This document shows, piece by piece, positions 10,251-20,747 of a stretch of DNA of 64,000 nt. This DNA is from Lichenicola sp965198575 (GTDB lineage Bacteria; Pseudomonadota; Alphaproteobacteria; Acetobacterales; Acetobacteraceae): contig NZ_OZ240671.1 of assembly GCF_965198575.1 (NCBI RefSeq), forward strand, positions 2,666,001 through 2,730,000, read 5' to 3'. The position numbers and the translations under genes are program-made. Each line of letters starts with the position of its first letter. Positions within the stretch are counted from its first letter, which is position 1. The notes below the pieces were generated by a model that saw only the letters and a program-made list of their open reading frames with translations, made no database searches and was not told the DNA's origin.

Positions 10251-10885
10251 TCAGTGATCCAGCGCACGCAGCTTGGCCGCGATGATTTCCGGGCTGGAAT
10301 CGCCATTCAAAGCGCCGGCGAATTTACCCTGCGGGTTCATGATGACCATGACCGAACTGTGGTCGAGAACCGCACGCCCGTGAATTTCTTGCGGCGTGGA
10401 GGAGGCGTACACGCGGTATTCCTTTTCCACGTGGGCGAGTTCTGTAGGCGTGCCGGTCAATCCCGTGATGCGCTTGTCGAATTTCGCAGTGTAGGCACCA
10501 ATGATTGCCGGGGTATCACGGGCCGGATCGATGGTGATGAACAGCGGCGCCATGTCGGCGGCCTTCGGTCCGAGCATGTCCAGTGCGTTGGCGATGTCGT
10601 TGAGTGCGGTCGGGCAGGTGTCGGGGCAGTTGGTGTAGCCGAAATAGACCAGCATCCATTTGCCCAGAAAGTCACGATCGGTGACGGTGCGTCCCTCGGC
10701 ATCGGTGAGTTGGAACGGACCGCCGATTTCGATCGGCGCGCCGAGGTCGGCACCTCCAGGCACCGGAACGGCGTTCCGCAACGCCTGGCTCTCCGGCCCG
10801 CCCAGTCCGAACCAGTCCAGCCGGGTGGCGATGCTCGCGAGCGCTACCAGCACCATCATGACCGGGAGCAGCAGGCGCCAATTCT

Positions 10886-10889
<4 letters not shown>
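10251..10889 (-). CDS. SCO1/SenC family copper chaperone
   Basis: Delivers copper to the CuA centre of cytochrome c oxidase or acts as a thiol-disulfide protein. The 212-residue protein has an N-terminal anchor (LLLPVMMVLVALASIA), a thioredoxin-like domain with the copper CxxxC motif CPDTC (C88, C92) after YFGYTN, and the conserved histidine in LDHSS (H177). All three copper ligands are present. The start is TTG: it overlaps the polA stop as TTGA, a coupling used repeatedly in this window. No oxidase genes lie nearby. Confidence 0.92.
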
Positions 10890-13788
<2,899 letters not shown>

Positions 13789-13792
<4 letters not shown>

Positions 13793-14010
13793 TGGCCGGT
13801 ATCGTCGCCTTCGCCGGCGCCCGGCGCCAGCACATACACACGCGAGCAGTACGGGCAGAAGGTCTGCTGCCCGGTGATGCGCAGCCAGACGCGCGGATGG
13901 CCGAGCGGGCCGTCGCCGCCGTCGCAGGCGAGCACGCGGCTGGTCACGGTGATGGTCTCGATGGCGGCAGGCCCGAGCTGTGGGGTGGGAGTGGCTGCGC
14001 CGAACGCCAT
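13789..14010 (-). CDS. Zinc-finger protein, zf-CHCC family
   Basis: A 73-residue protein with the small CHCC zinc-binding pattern: C29 in VLACDGG, H38 in LGHPRVWL, and C52/C55 in CPYCSR, with the aromatic VWLRI strand between. This matches the zf-CHCC fold also seen in the NDUFS6 subunit of respiratory complex I. Bacterial copies are short stand-alone proteins of unclear role. ATG 14010 gives the family N-terminus; the open frame begins 32 codons earlier without support. Its stop overlaps the TTG start of polA. Confidence 0.85.
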
Positions 14011-14255
14011 GCGTGTCGCCTCGAAGGTTGGCCTGGGAGAAGGCAGGATGATACGCAGGACCGTCCCGCTTTGAAACCTCTGCCGGTCCCGATCCCCTGA
14101 CACCAATCCCGCCCCCGATCCAGACCGACGCCCTCCAATGCCGCGCGGTCCCTGGCCGCCCGCTGCCCCGGACGTGGTCCCGGACGCTGCGCAAGCGGCA
14201 CGCTGGACTTGCGCTCGCGTGCGGACTTCTGCTCGGCGCCTGCAGCAATACGGCG

Positions 14256-15269
14256 TTGCACAGGCCCCACGTGCCCCCCTCGGCTGCGCATGCCGCCGAT
14301 CGCCGGCTGGTTCCGGCCGACCTCGTGTTCACGCTGGCCGATGGCGCCCGGCTGCCGGCGCGGCTGTGGCCCGCGGTGGGTGGTCGCCCGCAGGCGGTGA
14401 TCCTGGCCCTCCACGGCTTCAACGACAGCCGCGATGCATGGGAGCTGTCCGCACCGGTGCTGGCCTCGCGCGGGATCAGTCTCTATGCGCCGGACCAGCG
14501 TGGCTTCGGCCAGGCGCCGTTGCGCGGTCGCTGGGCCGGCACTGACCGTATGGTCTCCGATGCCGCTGAACTTGCCCGCTTGGTTGCCGCCCGCGAGCCG
14601 GGGGTGCCGCTCTATCTGATGGGCGAGAGCATGGGCGGTGCGGTGCTGCTCTGCCTGGCCGCCAGCCCCGAGGCGCCACCGGTTGCCGGGTACATCCTGC
14701 TGGCGCCGGCGGTCTGGAGCCGCGACCAGATGGACCCGGTGATGACCGCGTCGCTCTGGGCAGCCGCTACCCTGGCCCCCGACTGGGAGCTGACCGGCCA
14801 CGAGCTGCCGCTGCACATCACCGCCAGCGACAACCTCGCGGCCCTCTACCGCCTCGGCTACGACCCGCTGACCGTGCGCACCACCCGCGCCTCGACGCTG
14901 CAGGGCCTGGTGCAGCTGATGAGCCGGGCGCAGCAGGCGGCCGCCCACGTGCATGCCCGGATGCTGGTGACCTATGGCGGCCGCGACCAGCTGGTGCCGG
15001 CCCGATCGACCGCCGCCACCTGGGCGTTGCTGCCGTCCGACGTGCGCCGGAGCTTCTATCCATCCGGCTATCACCTGCTGATGCGCGACCTGAACCGCTC
15101 GGCGGTGATCGGCGACGTCGCCTCCTGGATCCTGACCCCCGACCAGGCGCTGCCCTCGGGTGGCGACATTGCCGCTGCCGGCTGGGTCGCGGGGCAAGGC
15201 TGGGACGACACCGTGCCGCTGTGGCTGCCGGGCAACCTGGACGGCCTGGTGGCCCCCGACCCGCGCTGA
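14256..15269 (+). CDS. Alpha/beta hydrolase, probable lipoprotein; true start likely upstream
   Basis: A serine hydrolase related to lysophospholipase or monoacylglycerol-lipase folds. It has oxyanion motif LALHGFNDS, nucleophile elbow GESMGG, an acid in YGGRDQLVP and a histidine in SGYHLLM. The given start is TTG 14256, but the frame is open back to 14052. Codons 14187-14249 read LRKRHAGLALACGLLLGACS, a textbook lipoprotein signal with lipobox LGAC. No ATG, GTG or TTG exists between the upstream stop and 14256. Either CTG 14187 starts the protein (360 residues), or a frameshift separates an ATG such as 14138 from the body. Envelope location is inferred. Confidence 0.82.
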   Translation: MHRPHVPPSAAHAADRRLVPADLVFTLADGARLPARLWPAVGGRPQAVILALHGFNDSRDAWELSAPVLASRGISLYAPDQRGFGQAPLRGRWAGTDRMVSDAAELARLVAAREPGVPLYLMGESMGGAVLLCLAASPEAPPVAGYILLAPAVWSRDQMDPVMTASLWAAATLAPDWELTGHELPLHITASDNLAALYRLGYDPLTVRTTRASTLQGLVQLMSRAQQAAAHVHARMLVTYGGRDQLVPARSTAATWALLPSDVRRSFYPSGYHLLMRDLNRSAVIGDVASWILTPDQALPSGGDIAAAGWVAGQGWDDTVPLWLPGNLDGLVAPDPR

Positions 15270-15327
15270 CCGGGCCCCCATCCGGGGACTGGCATTCGGG
15301 ACCGCTTCGGGTTATGCAGCGGGCGCG

Positions 15328-15404
15328 GGACCCGTAGCTCAGCTGGATAGAGCGTCGCCCTCCGAAGGCGAAGGCCGAAGGTTCGAATCCTTTCGGGTCC
15401 GCCA
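15328..15404 (+). tRNA. tRNA-Arg (anticodon CCG)
   Basis: A 77-base cloverleaf: acceptor GGACCCG pairs with CGGGTCC, the D-arm is GCTCAGCTGGATAGAGC, the anticodon stem TCGCC/GGCGA encloses loop CTCCGAA (anticodon CCG, reading codon CGG), and the T-arm has TTCGAAT. The 3' CCA is encoded. Sequence immediately downstream changes to lower GC with a phage remnant, so this gene may have served as an integration site. I saw no second copy of its 3' end in the window. Confidence 0.96.
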
Positions 15405-15642
15405 CCGTGTCAATGGCATCAAGAACTTAGGCGGTGTTTTGGAAGTGGTATACGGGCAGGTATAAGGGTGTGTTGCAGCATCTAGCCTTCCGCGGGCCGT
15501 CAGCCAGCACCATATAAGATGGTGGAAGACGGCGTAGATGATCGGTTAATCCTATTAGCGTCTGATGCGTTGGTCTCCGCTATGCAGGAGCGATAGAGCA
15601 CTGCAATATGCTCTTTCAAGGCGGAAGGCGTGAGCCGGATCG
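15405..15642. other. Non-coding start of the tRNA-adjacent island
   Basis: No convincing gene. Base composition drops compared with both flanks (for example cctattagcgtctgatgcgt). Short plus-strand frames here are broken by stops within about 25 codons. It may contain the promoter of the three-gene cassette that follows and the left boundary of the acquired DNA. Confidence 0.4.
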
Positions 15643-15942
15643 ATGGTAGACGAGTTGGTAGATGAAGATCGTGGTCTCGAGACCGAGCAGGTCGAGCAGA
15701 TCGCCGCTATGGGACAAATCCCGAACTTCGTTTTTAATTCCGTTATAACCAGCTGTTCGGCAACCGAGGTCATGGCAGTTGTTCGTTTAGGCGGGAGGCC
15801 TCTCCAGCTCATGATCATGAGCCCTCCAATGGCCAAGACTTTAGCAGTCGCTCTTATGGCCCGGGTTGCGGACTACGAGCGCATTACTGGCGCACCAGTG
15901 TTGACTGCCGAAGAAGTGTCAAAAAAGAACTTAGGCTCCTAG
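15643..15942 (+). CDS. Small protein resembling DUF3467
   Basis: A 99-residue protein, first gene of a three-gene cassette. The segment LQLMIMSPPMAKTLAVALMA followed by RVADYERITG resembles the DUF3467 core, in which an S-P-x-x-A-K motif precedes an amphipathic helix. This is a resemblance by eye, not a search result. Codon use is less GC-rich than in the neighbouring chromosome. It ends one base before the next ATG, so the two are almost certainly cotranscribed. No membrane segment or signal peptide is evident. Function unknown. Confidence 0.6.
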   Translation: MVDELVDEDRGLETEQVEQIAAMGQIPNFVFNSVITSCSATEVMAVVRLGGRPLQLMIMSPPMAKTLAVALMARVADYERITGAPVLTAEEVSKKNLGS

Positions 15943-15943
15943 C

Positions 15944-16543
15944 ATGACCACAATTCAGAAGCTCGAAGGCTTTTCTAACCTTCCTGTTGGCTGGAACTAC
16001 GGGGCAGGCGTGGCACCAACGCGTCGAGCTATAGCGCTGGCTACAGCGTTCGTTTCCATTTACCAAAACTGCGGGTTTCCAACGACTGATGCTTTTCCTG
16101 GAACTGACGGCGAGATCATGATCACCGCTTACGAGGGAGACCATTACGTTGAAATAACGCTAGAGACCGACGGTAAGATAAGGTTTGTCTACGAAGTCGA
16201 GAACGAAGAAAAGATCTATAAAGAAGGACTGTCGATTTACCAGGCGGCCGAACTTCTATCAACTGTTGCTGAGCAGGTGGAAGCCGTTCGATGGCCTTCG
16301 TTAGAGTCGTCAATCCCGTTCACCACTATGATTCTAACAGGAAGCAATTTAAGGACTTGGCATTCCGGCCTCAACGAGCCGAGAATGGCTCGCAAGCAGT
16401 TTCCTGTTTCGAACATGAGTGTGCAGTACGCGACAGCGGAACTGTATGCGCCCACATTGCCAACTTCTATTCGGTCATCGCGTCGACCCCGGCAGTTTAT
16501 TGGGTCTTCGACCAATCCAACCTTCCCGCTGGTAGCAGCCTGA
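15944..16543 (+). CDS. Conserved-looking hypothetical protein, second gene of cassette
   Basis: A 199-residue soluble protein. The first 125 residues look like a genuine folded domain: LPVGWNYGAGVAPTRRAI, TDAFPGTDGEIMITAYEGDH and a run of alternating hydrophobic strands (YVEITLETDGKIRFVYEVE). The last 80 residues are rich in Ser, Thr, Arg and Pro and overlap the third gene in another frame for 253 bases. The tail could be a real overlapping-gene product or the result of a lost stop. It starts two bases after the DUF3467-like stop. I do not recognise the family function. Confidence 0.6.
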   Translation: MTTIQKLEGFSNLPVGWNYGAGVAPTRRAIALATAFVSIYQNCGFPTTDAFPGTDGEIMITAYEGDHYVEITLETDGKIRFVYEVENEEKIYKEGLSIYQAAELLSTVAEQVEAVRWPSLESSIPFTTMILTGSNLRTWHSGLNEPRMARKQFPVSNMSVQYATAELYAPTLPTSIRSSRRPRQFIGSSTNPTFPLVAA

Positions 16544-16734
16544 ACCAGTGCACGGAAAATGGCGATCGGTGTCACCACCATATTACGGGAATATCCGGAA
16601 CACAACTTCGAAAAATCCCCACGAATTGGCGACCAGAGTACTTGCGAATCTGTGTGTCCGGCGCGTCGCGGTCTGTCACTGAACAAGAGTTGATTGAGAT
16701 AGCGACGAGCGCAAGTTGGTCGTCAACGCCATAG
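16291..16734 (+). CDS. Cys/His-rich hypothetical protein, third gene of cassette
   Basis: A 147-residue protein with scattered cysteines and histidines (VNPVHHYD, FEHECAV, GTVCAHI, GDRCHHH, LRICVSG) that could bind metal or form a structural cluster; that is inference. The C-terminal RSVTEQELIEIATSASW looks like an ordered helix. ATG 16291 lies deep inside the preceding gene in another frame, giving an unusually long overlap of 253 bases. Composition matches the other two cassette genes. Function unknown. Confidence 0.58.
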   Translation: MAFVRVVNPVHHYDSNRKQFKDLAFRPQRAENGSQAVSCFEHECAVRDSGTVCAHIANFYSVIASTPAVYWVFDQSNLPAGSSLNQCTENGDRCHHHITGISGTQLRKIPTNWRPEYLRICVSGASRSVTEQELIEIATSASWSSTP

Positions 16735-16923
16735 GCTGTGGTATTGATCAACTAACCTTCGGGCGCCTCACTGCGCTGATAGATGTAGGGTAACTAGTTC
16801 AACCCATCATGATACCGTAGTTAGCCCCGCCTACCCCTGCTTTGCGTCGCAGCTTAGGACTATTGAACCTCAGGTAGTTGGTCCTCCACCGCAAGAGGCT
16901 GCTGGTCGGCCGCTATCAATTCG
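16735..16923. other. Intergenic, no gene seen
   Basis: A 189-base stretch between the cassette and the terminase remnant, with AT-rich runs and frequent stops in all frames. No terminator with a clear T-tract was found. Confidence 0.4.
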
Positions 16924-17400
16924 TTAGCGCTCGAACACGCTTCGCCGCATCATGATCCACTCGGCCGGGTGCGGCAGGTTCTCTCCGCGCCAAATCTCCG
17001 TCGCGGCGGCCAGCACCAAGTCGTCGTGGATGCCCTCGCGCCCAGCCTCCATGCTCTCGTTCCTGGCGCCGGCCTTGATCTTGACGTCGAAGCCCCGGTG
17101 CTCCGCCTTGAATGCTGCCGACGCGATGGCGCTGGGCGTTATGTTGAACCGGTCCTCGGCCAGGGTGATGTCGAGCGAAGATGCCAGAACCGACTTTGGC
17201 ACCGTGACAGTGTTGCCCGACTTCACGTGGACCTCCCGGCCCGCGGTGATCGTGACCGCGATCGGGTGCAGGTCCATCTCCCGCATCGCGTCGACCACCG
17301 GAGCGCCAACGCCGGTCCCGTCGACCACCAGCTCGGCAATGCGGTCGGTCGCCGGCAGCTGCGCCAGCACCTGCCTTACTCGGTCACTGCGGTGCCTCAA
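16924..17400 (-). pseudogene. Phage large terminase fragment (C-terminal nuclease domain)
   Basis: The 158 readable residues match the RNase H-like packaging nuclease end of large terminases: AELVVDGTGVGAPVVDAMRE carries the first catalytic aspartate, and EGIHDDLVLAAATEIW carries the paired late aspartates. The ATPase half with its P-loop, about 250-300 residues in intact proteins, is missing, and the frame upstream of TTG 17400 contains no recognisable continuation. It is therefore a remnant of an integrated phage, not a working packaging motor. No capsid, portal or integrase genes remain nearby. Confidence 0.75.
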
Positions 17401-17812
17401 AAGCCTCCACGACCGCCATACGCTCCTCGGTAATGCGCCCCAAAATTTCCAGGCAAACCCGATACTATTGGAACAGGCGACCTATGCCAGGAAACCGGAT
17501 CATTCTCTTACCGCAATTCATGCGTCCTGGAGATGACGGCACGCCGCCGGCTGATCTACGGCCGGCCATGTATCTCATGTCATAAATTACACCGGCATTT
17601 TCCGGAACGCCAGTCAGTCTGCCATTTTCTTCGATTAATAGGTTACGAGGGAAACCTCTCTCCCACGGGTGACAGTCGTCGCGGTTCAACCAGGTCAGAA
17701 ATAGCCGGCGGAGTTCATTACTTCGTTCAATACCCTGAACCTGAGCGGATAACGGTTTCGCCGACTCATGAACCGCCCCAAGGATAGCTCCCCGGGGCGG
17801 CTCTTCGAAGCC
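17401..17812. other. Island right flank, no gene supported
   Basis: About 410 bases with mixed composition. A 74-codon minus-strand frame (17465-17689) lacks any family features. The right end holds an inverted repeat (listed separately). This is the most likely junction between acquired DNA and the chromosome. Confidence 0.4.
17773..17800 (-). terminator. Possible terminator downstream of the SDR gene
   Basis: Perfect 7-base inverted repeat, CCGCCCC at 17773-17779 and GGGGCGG at 17794-17800, with a 14-base loop, lying 13 bases past the SDR stop. On the minus strand it is followed by only two T residues, so it is at best a weak intrinsic terminator. Confidence 0.35.
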
Positions 17813-18688
17813 TCAGTAGATCGGCATGCCGCCATGCACCGGATACAGCGCGCCGGTCGTGTAGCTGCTCTCGTCGGCCGCCAGGTGCACATACGCGGGG
17901 GCGACTTCGCCGGGCTGGCCGGGGCGGGCCATCGGGGCCTGGCTGCCGAAGGTCTTCTGGCTGTCCTCGTCCATTCCGGTGACGATGAAGGGCGTCCAGA
18001 TCGGGCCGGGCAGCACGGCGTTCACCCGGATGCCCTTCTCGACCAGCATCTGCGCCAGGCCGAGCGTGAAGTTGGCGATCGCCGCCTTGGTCGCGGAATA
18101 AGCCAGCAGGGCCGGCATCGGATGTTTGGAGTTCACCGACGAGGTGTTGATGATCACGCTGCCGGGCTTGAGATGCGGCACCGCAGCCTTGGTGATGTAG
18201 AACATCGCGTTGATGTTCACGGCGAAATGCTGGTCCCACTCCTCCTCGCTGATCTCGTCGATCGAGCTCCGGGTAGCCTGGAAGGCAGCGTTGTTCACCA
18301 GCAGGTCGAGCTTGCCGAACTCGGCCACGGTCTTCTCGACCAGCGCGCGCGCATTCGGCACCAGCGAAATGTCACCCGGCAGCTTCAGGCAGCGCCGCCC
18401 GGCCTCGAGGACCCAGCGCTCGGTCTCCTGCGCATCCTCGCTCTCCTCGTTGAGGTAGGAAATCGCGACGTCGGCGCCTTCGCGGGCATAGGCGATCGCC
18501 ACGGCGCGACCGATGCCAGAATCGGCGCCGGTGATCAGCGCCACCTTCCCGGTGAGCTTGCCGGAGCCCGTGTAGCTGGCTTCGCCGTGATCGGGCTGCG
18601 GATGCATCTTCGCCGACAGACCGGGGAACCCTTGCGTCTGCGGCTTGAAGGGGGGCTTGGGGAAGCGGTCGCGCGGGTCGACGGTCAT
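17813..18688 (-). CDS. SDR family oxidoreductase (YhdF/general stress protein 39 type)
   Basis: A 291-residue NAD(P)-dependent dehydrogenase. It has the extended N-terminus (FPKPPFKPQTQGFPGLSAKM) of the long-SDR stress proteins, a Rossmann motif ALITGADSGIGRAVAI, the NNAA motif, and catalytic Ser, Tyr and Lys in NTSSVNSKH and LLAYSATKAAI. All catalytic residues are present. ATG 18688 begins the conserved PRDRFPKPPF segment. The substrate is unknown; members are linked to stress or sugar/aldehyde reduction. It borders the island, and its composition is that of the host chromosome. Confidence 0.9.
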   Translation of the reverse strand: MTVDPRDRFPKPPFKPQTQGFPGLSAKMHPQPDHGEASYTGSGKLTGKVALITGADSGIGRAVAIAYAREGADVAISYLNEESEDAQETERWVLEAGRRCLKLPGDISLVPNARALVEKTVAEFGKLDLLVNNAAFQATRSSIDEISEEEWDQHFAVNINAMFYITKAAVPHLKPGSVIINTSSVNSKHPMPALLAYSATKAAIANFTLGLAQMLVEKGIRVNAVLPGPIWTPFIVTGMDEDSQKTFGSQAPMARPGQPGEVAPAYVHLAADESSYTTGALYPVHGGMPIY

Positions 18689-18923
18689 GGCGGTTCTCCT
18701 GATGGATCGCCCGAGCGAACGATGACACCCGGTCCAGGGTTCAGCGACCGCCGGCCGATCTTTACGGGACTGGTCGCCTCGACGGCTGGCACGGACGCTT
18801 GGATTTTCGGCAATGGCGGGACACACTGGCCATCGCGGGCCTTCCGGATCGGGACGGCACTCAACGTGATGTGAGCACACCCCCATAAGGGCGGCGCTGG
18901 CATCGTCCTGGCTGGATGGCGGA

Positions 18924-19103
18924 ATGAAACCCTACCTTCCGATCCTGCTCGCGGCCTTTGTCGGAGCTGCGGTGCTGGGCGCAGTCGCAGCGTGGCTCTA
19001 TCCGCATCGGCCGGGCAACCATCTCGGCACCGGCACCGGCACTCCAGCCAGCCAGGTGCTCGCGGCGCCAGCCGCTCCGACGCCCGCCACCCCACCGAAA
19101 TAG
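18924..19103 (+). CDS. Small single-span membrane protein
   Basis: A 59-residue product: MKPYLPILLAAFVGAAVLGA begins a strong N-terminal transmembrane helix, followed by WLYPHRPGN and a Gly/Thr/Ala/Pro-rich tail. The ATG follows a purine-rich GGCGGA. The helix, the basic start and an uninterrupted frame with GC-rich third positions support a real gene. It precedes the cupin gene by 30 bases in the same direction. It is probably anchored in the inner membrane with a short outward tail. Function unknown. Confidence 0.6.
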   Translation: MKPYLPILLAAFVGAAVLGAVAAWLYPHRPGNHLGTGTGTPASQVLAAPAAPTPATPPK

Positions 19104-19133
19104 CCTCCAGTCCGGACTCCGGAGCACGCCGCC

Positions 19134-19724
19134 ATGGATCTCGATCGCCGCCAGTTCCAGGCTCTCCTTGCCGGCCTCGGGATCGAGCTTGCCGGCACCG
19201 GTCACGCTGAGGCAGCGGACGGCGAGGTCGAGCACTTCCTGTTGCCGCCGAACGACTGGGTGCCGAACAACCAGCACCTGCCGGTGATCCTCTACCGGGG
19301 TGCGGTGCCGGTGGCCGGCCGGGATCCGGCCTCGACGTTCGAGGCGCTGTTCACCCGCAACGGCTGGCCGCCGCAATGGCGCAATGGCGTCTATCCGTTC
19401 CACCACTTCCATTCGACCGCGCACGAGGTGCTCGGGTTCGCCGGCGGGTCTGCCGAGCTGATGCTCGGTGGCCCAGGTGGTCGCCAGGTCACCGTTCAGG
19501 CAGGCGACGTGGTGGTGCTGCCCGCCGGCACCGGGCATTGCCGGTTGAGCGCGGACAACGACTTCCTCGTGGTGGGTGCCTATCCGCCGGACCAGCACTG
19601 GGACATCCGCCGCAGCGCGTTGCCGCCCGAGGCACTCGACTGCATGCGGCACCTGGTGTTCCCGCACAGCGATCCACTGGTCGGCACCGACGGTCCGCTG
19701 CCACGGCTCTGGCATCCCGCCTGA
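19134..19724 (+). CDS. Cupin domain protein
   Basis: A 196-residue single-cupin protein. FHHFHSTAHEVLGFAGG resembles cupin motif 1 with candidate metal ligands (two histidines, then H and E). Motif 2 follows as GDVVVLPAGTGHCRL. N-terminal residues 30-70 (FLLPPNDWVPNNQHLPVILY) match small cupins of the YjlB type. It could be a dioxygenase, isomerase or sugar-binding protein; the sequence does not decide. It converges with the next gene, ten bases apart, and probably shares a transcript with the small membrane protein upstream. Confidence 0.85.
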   Translation: MDLDRRQFQALLAGLGIELAGTGHAEAADGEVEHFLLPPNDWVPNNQHLPVILYRGAVPVAGRDPASTFEALFTRNGWPPQWRNGVYPFHHFHSTAHEVLGFAGGSAELMLGGPGGRQVTVQAGDVVVLPAGTGHCRLSADNDFLVVGAYPPDQHWDIRRSALPPEALDCMRHLVFPHSDPLVGTDGPLPRLWHPA

Positions 19725-19733
19725 ACCGGCTGT

Positions 19734-20363
19734 TCAGGCGACGGCCGCGAGATCGAGCAGGATCGGCCGGTGGTCGGACCGGCCATAGGCGAGGGCGCTC
19801 GACGCCGTGCACTGCAGCCCGCGCACCAGGCAGCGATCCAGCCGCAGCGGCAGCAGACCATGCGCGCGGTGCGTCGCGACCCGCGGCCCGACATCTCTGA
19901 AGCCGGGCAGGCCGGTCGGTCCCAGCGCGTTGAAGTCGCCGATCACCATGTCGAGCTGTGGGTGGCTGGCGAGCAGGTGGCGGAGCTGGCGCCGGTTGGC
20001 ACGCTGGCCATGATCCAGATGCACCGTGGCAGCCCGCAGCCAGCCGAGTCGCACGACCAGCGCCAGGCGCGGGGAGACCGCGCGGAAGATCGGCACCGGC
20101 AGGTCGAGCCGGCCGGCGATCGGCAGCGTCTCGGCCACCGCGTCGAACCGCTGCCGGCTCCAGACAGCCGGCCCGTGGCTGCGCCGCAGCATCGGCTCCC
20201 GGGCATAGTGGCCGCCGATCAGCCCAGGCAGGCCGTCGATCGCCGCAGTCGCTTCCTGCATCATGACCAGGTCGGGGTTGTGCAGCTCGATCAGCCGCCC
20301 GATATCCGCGGTGGTGGCGCCACGGGTCCGGAGCAGGTTCCAGCTCAGGATCCGCAGCCGCAT
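19734..20363 (-). CDS. Endonuclease/exonuclease/phosphatase family protein
   Basis: A 209-residue member of the DNase I/EEP fold. It shows LRILSWNLLR at the start, LVMMQEA (catalytic Glu), HLDHG, DMVIGDFNALG (Asp/Asn pair) and the terminal SDHRPILLDL (catalytic Asp-His). The acid and histidine set is complete, so it should be an active metal-dependent phosphodiesterase or phosphatase. ATG 20363 directly precedes the first strand; the open frame extends 23 codons further without support. It is read towards the cupin gene and away from the sphingolipid cluster. Confidence 0.85.
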   Translation of the reverse strand: MRLRILSWNLLRTRGATTADIGRLIELHNPDLVMMQEATAAIDGLPGLIGGHYAREPMLRRSHGPAVWSRQRFDAVAETLPIAGRLDLPVPIFRAVSPRLALVVRLGWLRAATVHLDHGQRANRRQLRHLLASHPQLDMVIGDFNALGPTGLPGFRDVGPRVATHRAHGLLPLRLDRCLVRGLQCTASSALAYGRSDHRPILLDLAAVA

Positions 20364-20477
20364 GGCGGGGCTCGTATCCCCGGATCCTGCAGGCCGCCCG
20401 GGCGCGGTCGAGTTGCGGATCGAGGTGATCATGGTATGCTCCAGACATGGCTCGTTGGCCGCAAAGGAAGGCGTTCA

Positions 20478-20744
20478 TTGGCGGCGGACGAAGACACCAT
20501 CCTGAAGATCTCCCAGGTCCTGAATTCCCTCCCCGGACGGCCTCCTGGCATGCCGGAGCATCTGACGGAGGAAACCACCATCGTCGGCGACCTCAAGCTG
20601 GACTCGCTTTCGGTGATGGATTTCGTCATGGCGCTCGAGACCCGGTTCGACACCATCATCCCGATCGACGGCATTGCCGATGTCCGTACGGTCGGTGATC
20701 TCGCTGCACTCCTGCAGCCGGCTCTGAAACAGGTTCCAGTCTAG
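20478..20744 (+). CDS. Acyl carrier protein of the sphingolipid cluster
   Basis: An 88-residue carrier protein. The 4'-phosphopantetheine serine is S43 in KLDSLSVMDF, with surrounding acidic helices (EETTIVGDLKL, VMALETRFDTIIP). The start is TTG 20478, supported by AAGGAAGG about eight bases upstream; no ATG lies in the frame before the domain. It stops three bases before the serine palmitoyltransferase gene. In Caulobacter an equivalent dedicated carrier supplies the acyl group to that enzyme, and the same job is inferred here. Confidence 0.9.
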   Translation: MAADEDTILKISQVLNSLPGRPPGMPEHLTEETTIVGDLKLDSLSVMDFVMALETRFDTIIPIDGIADVRTVGDLAALLQPALKQVPV

Positions 20745-20747
20745 TCG

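Noticed and set aside
8465..10285. 606-codon plus-strand frame opposite the substrate-binding protein
   Set aside because: Antisense shadow created by GC bias; composition is His/Arg/Val-rich with no domain, while the minus strand encodes a complete family 5 protein.
15519..15596. 25-codon frame before the cassette
   Set aside because: Too short, no ribosome-binding site, ends in TAG with no family support.
15421..15936. 12-base direct repeat AAGAACTTAGGC (15421-15432 and 15925-15936) as attachment sites
   Set aside because: Short enough to arise by chance in this length of DNA, and it does not overlap the tRNA 3' end.
17465..17689. 74-codon minus-strand frame in the island flank
   Set aside because: No recognisable features and no ribosome-binding site; left as unassigned DNA.
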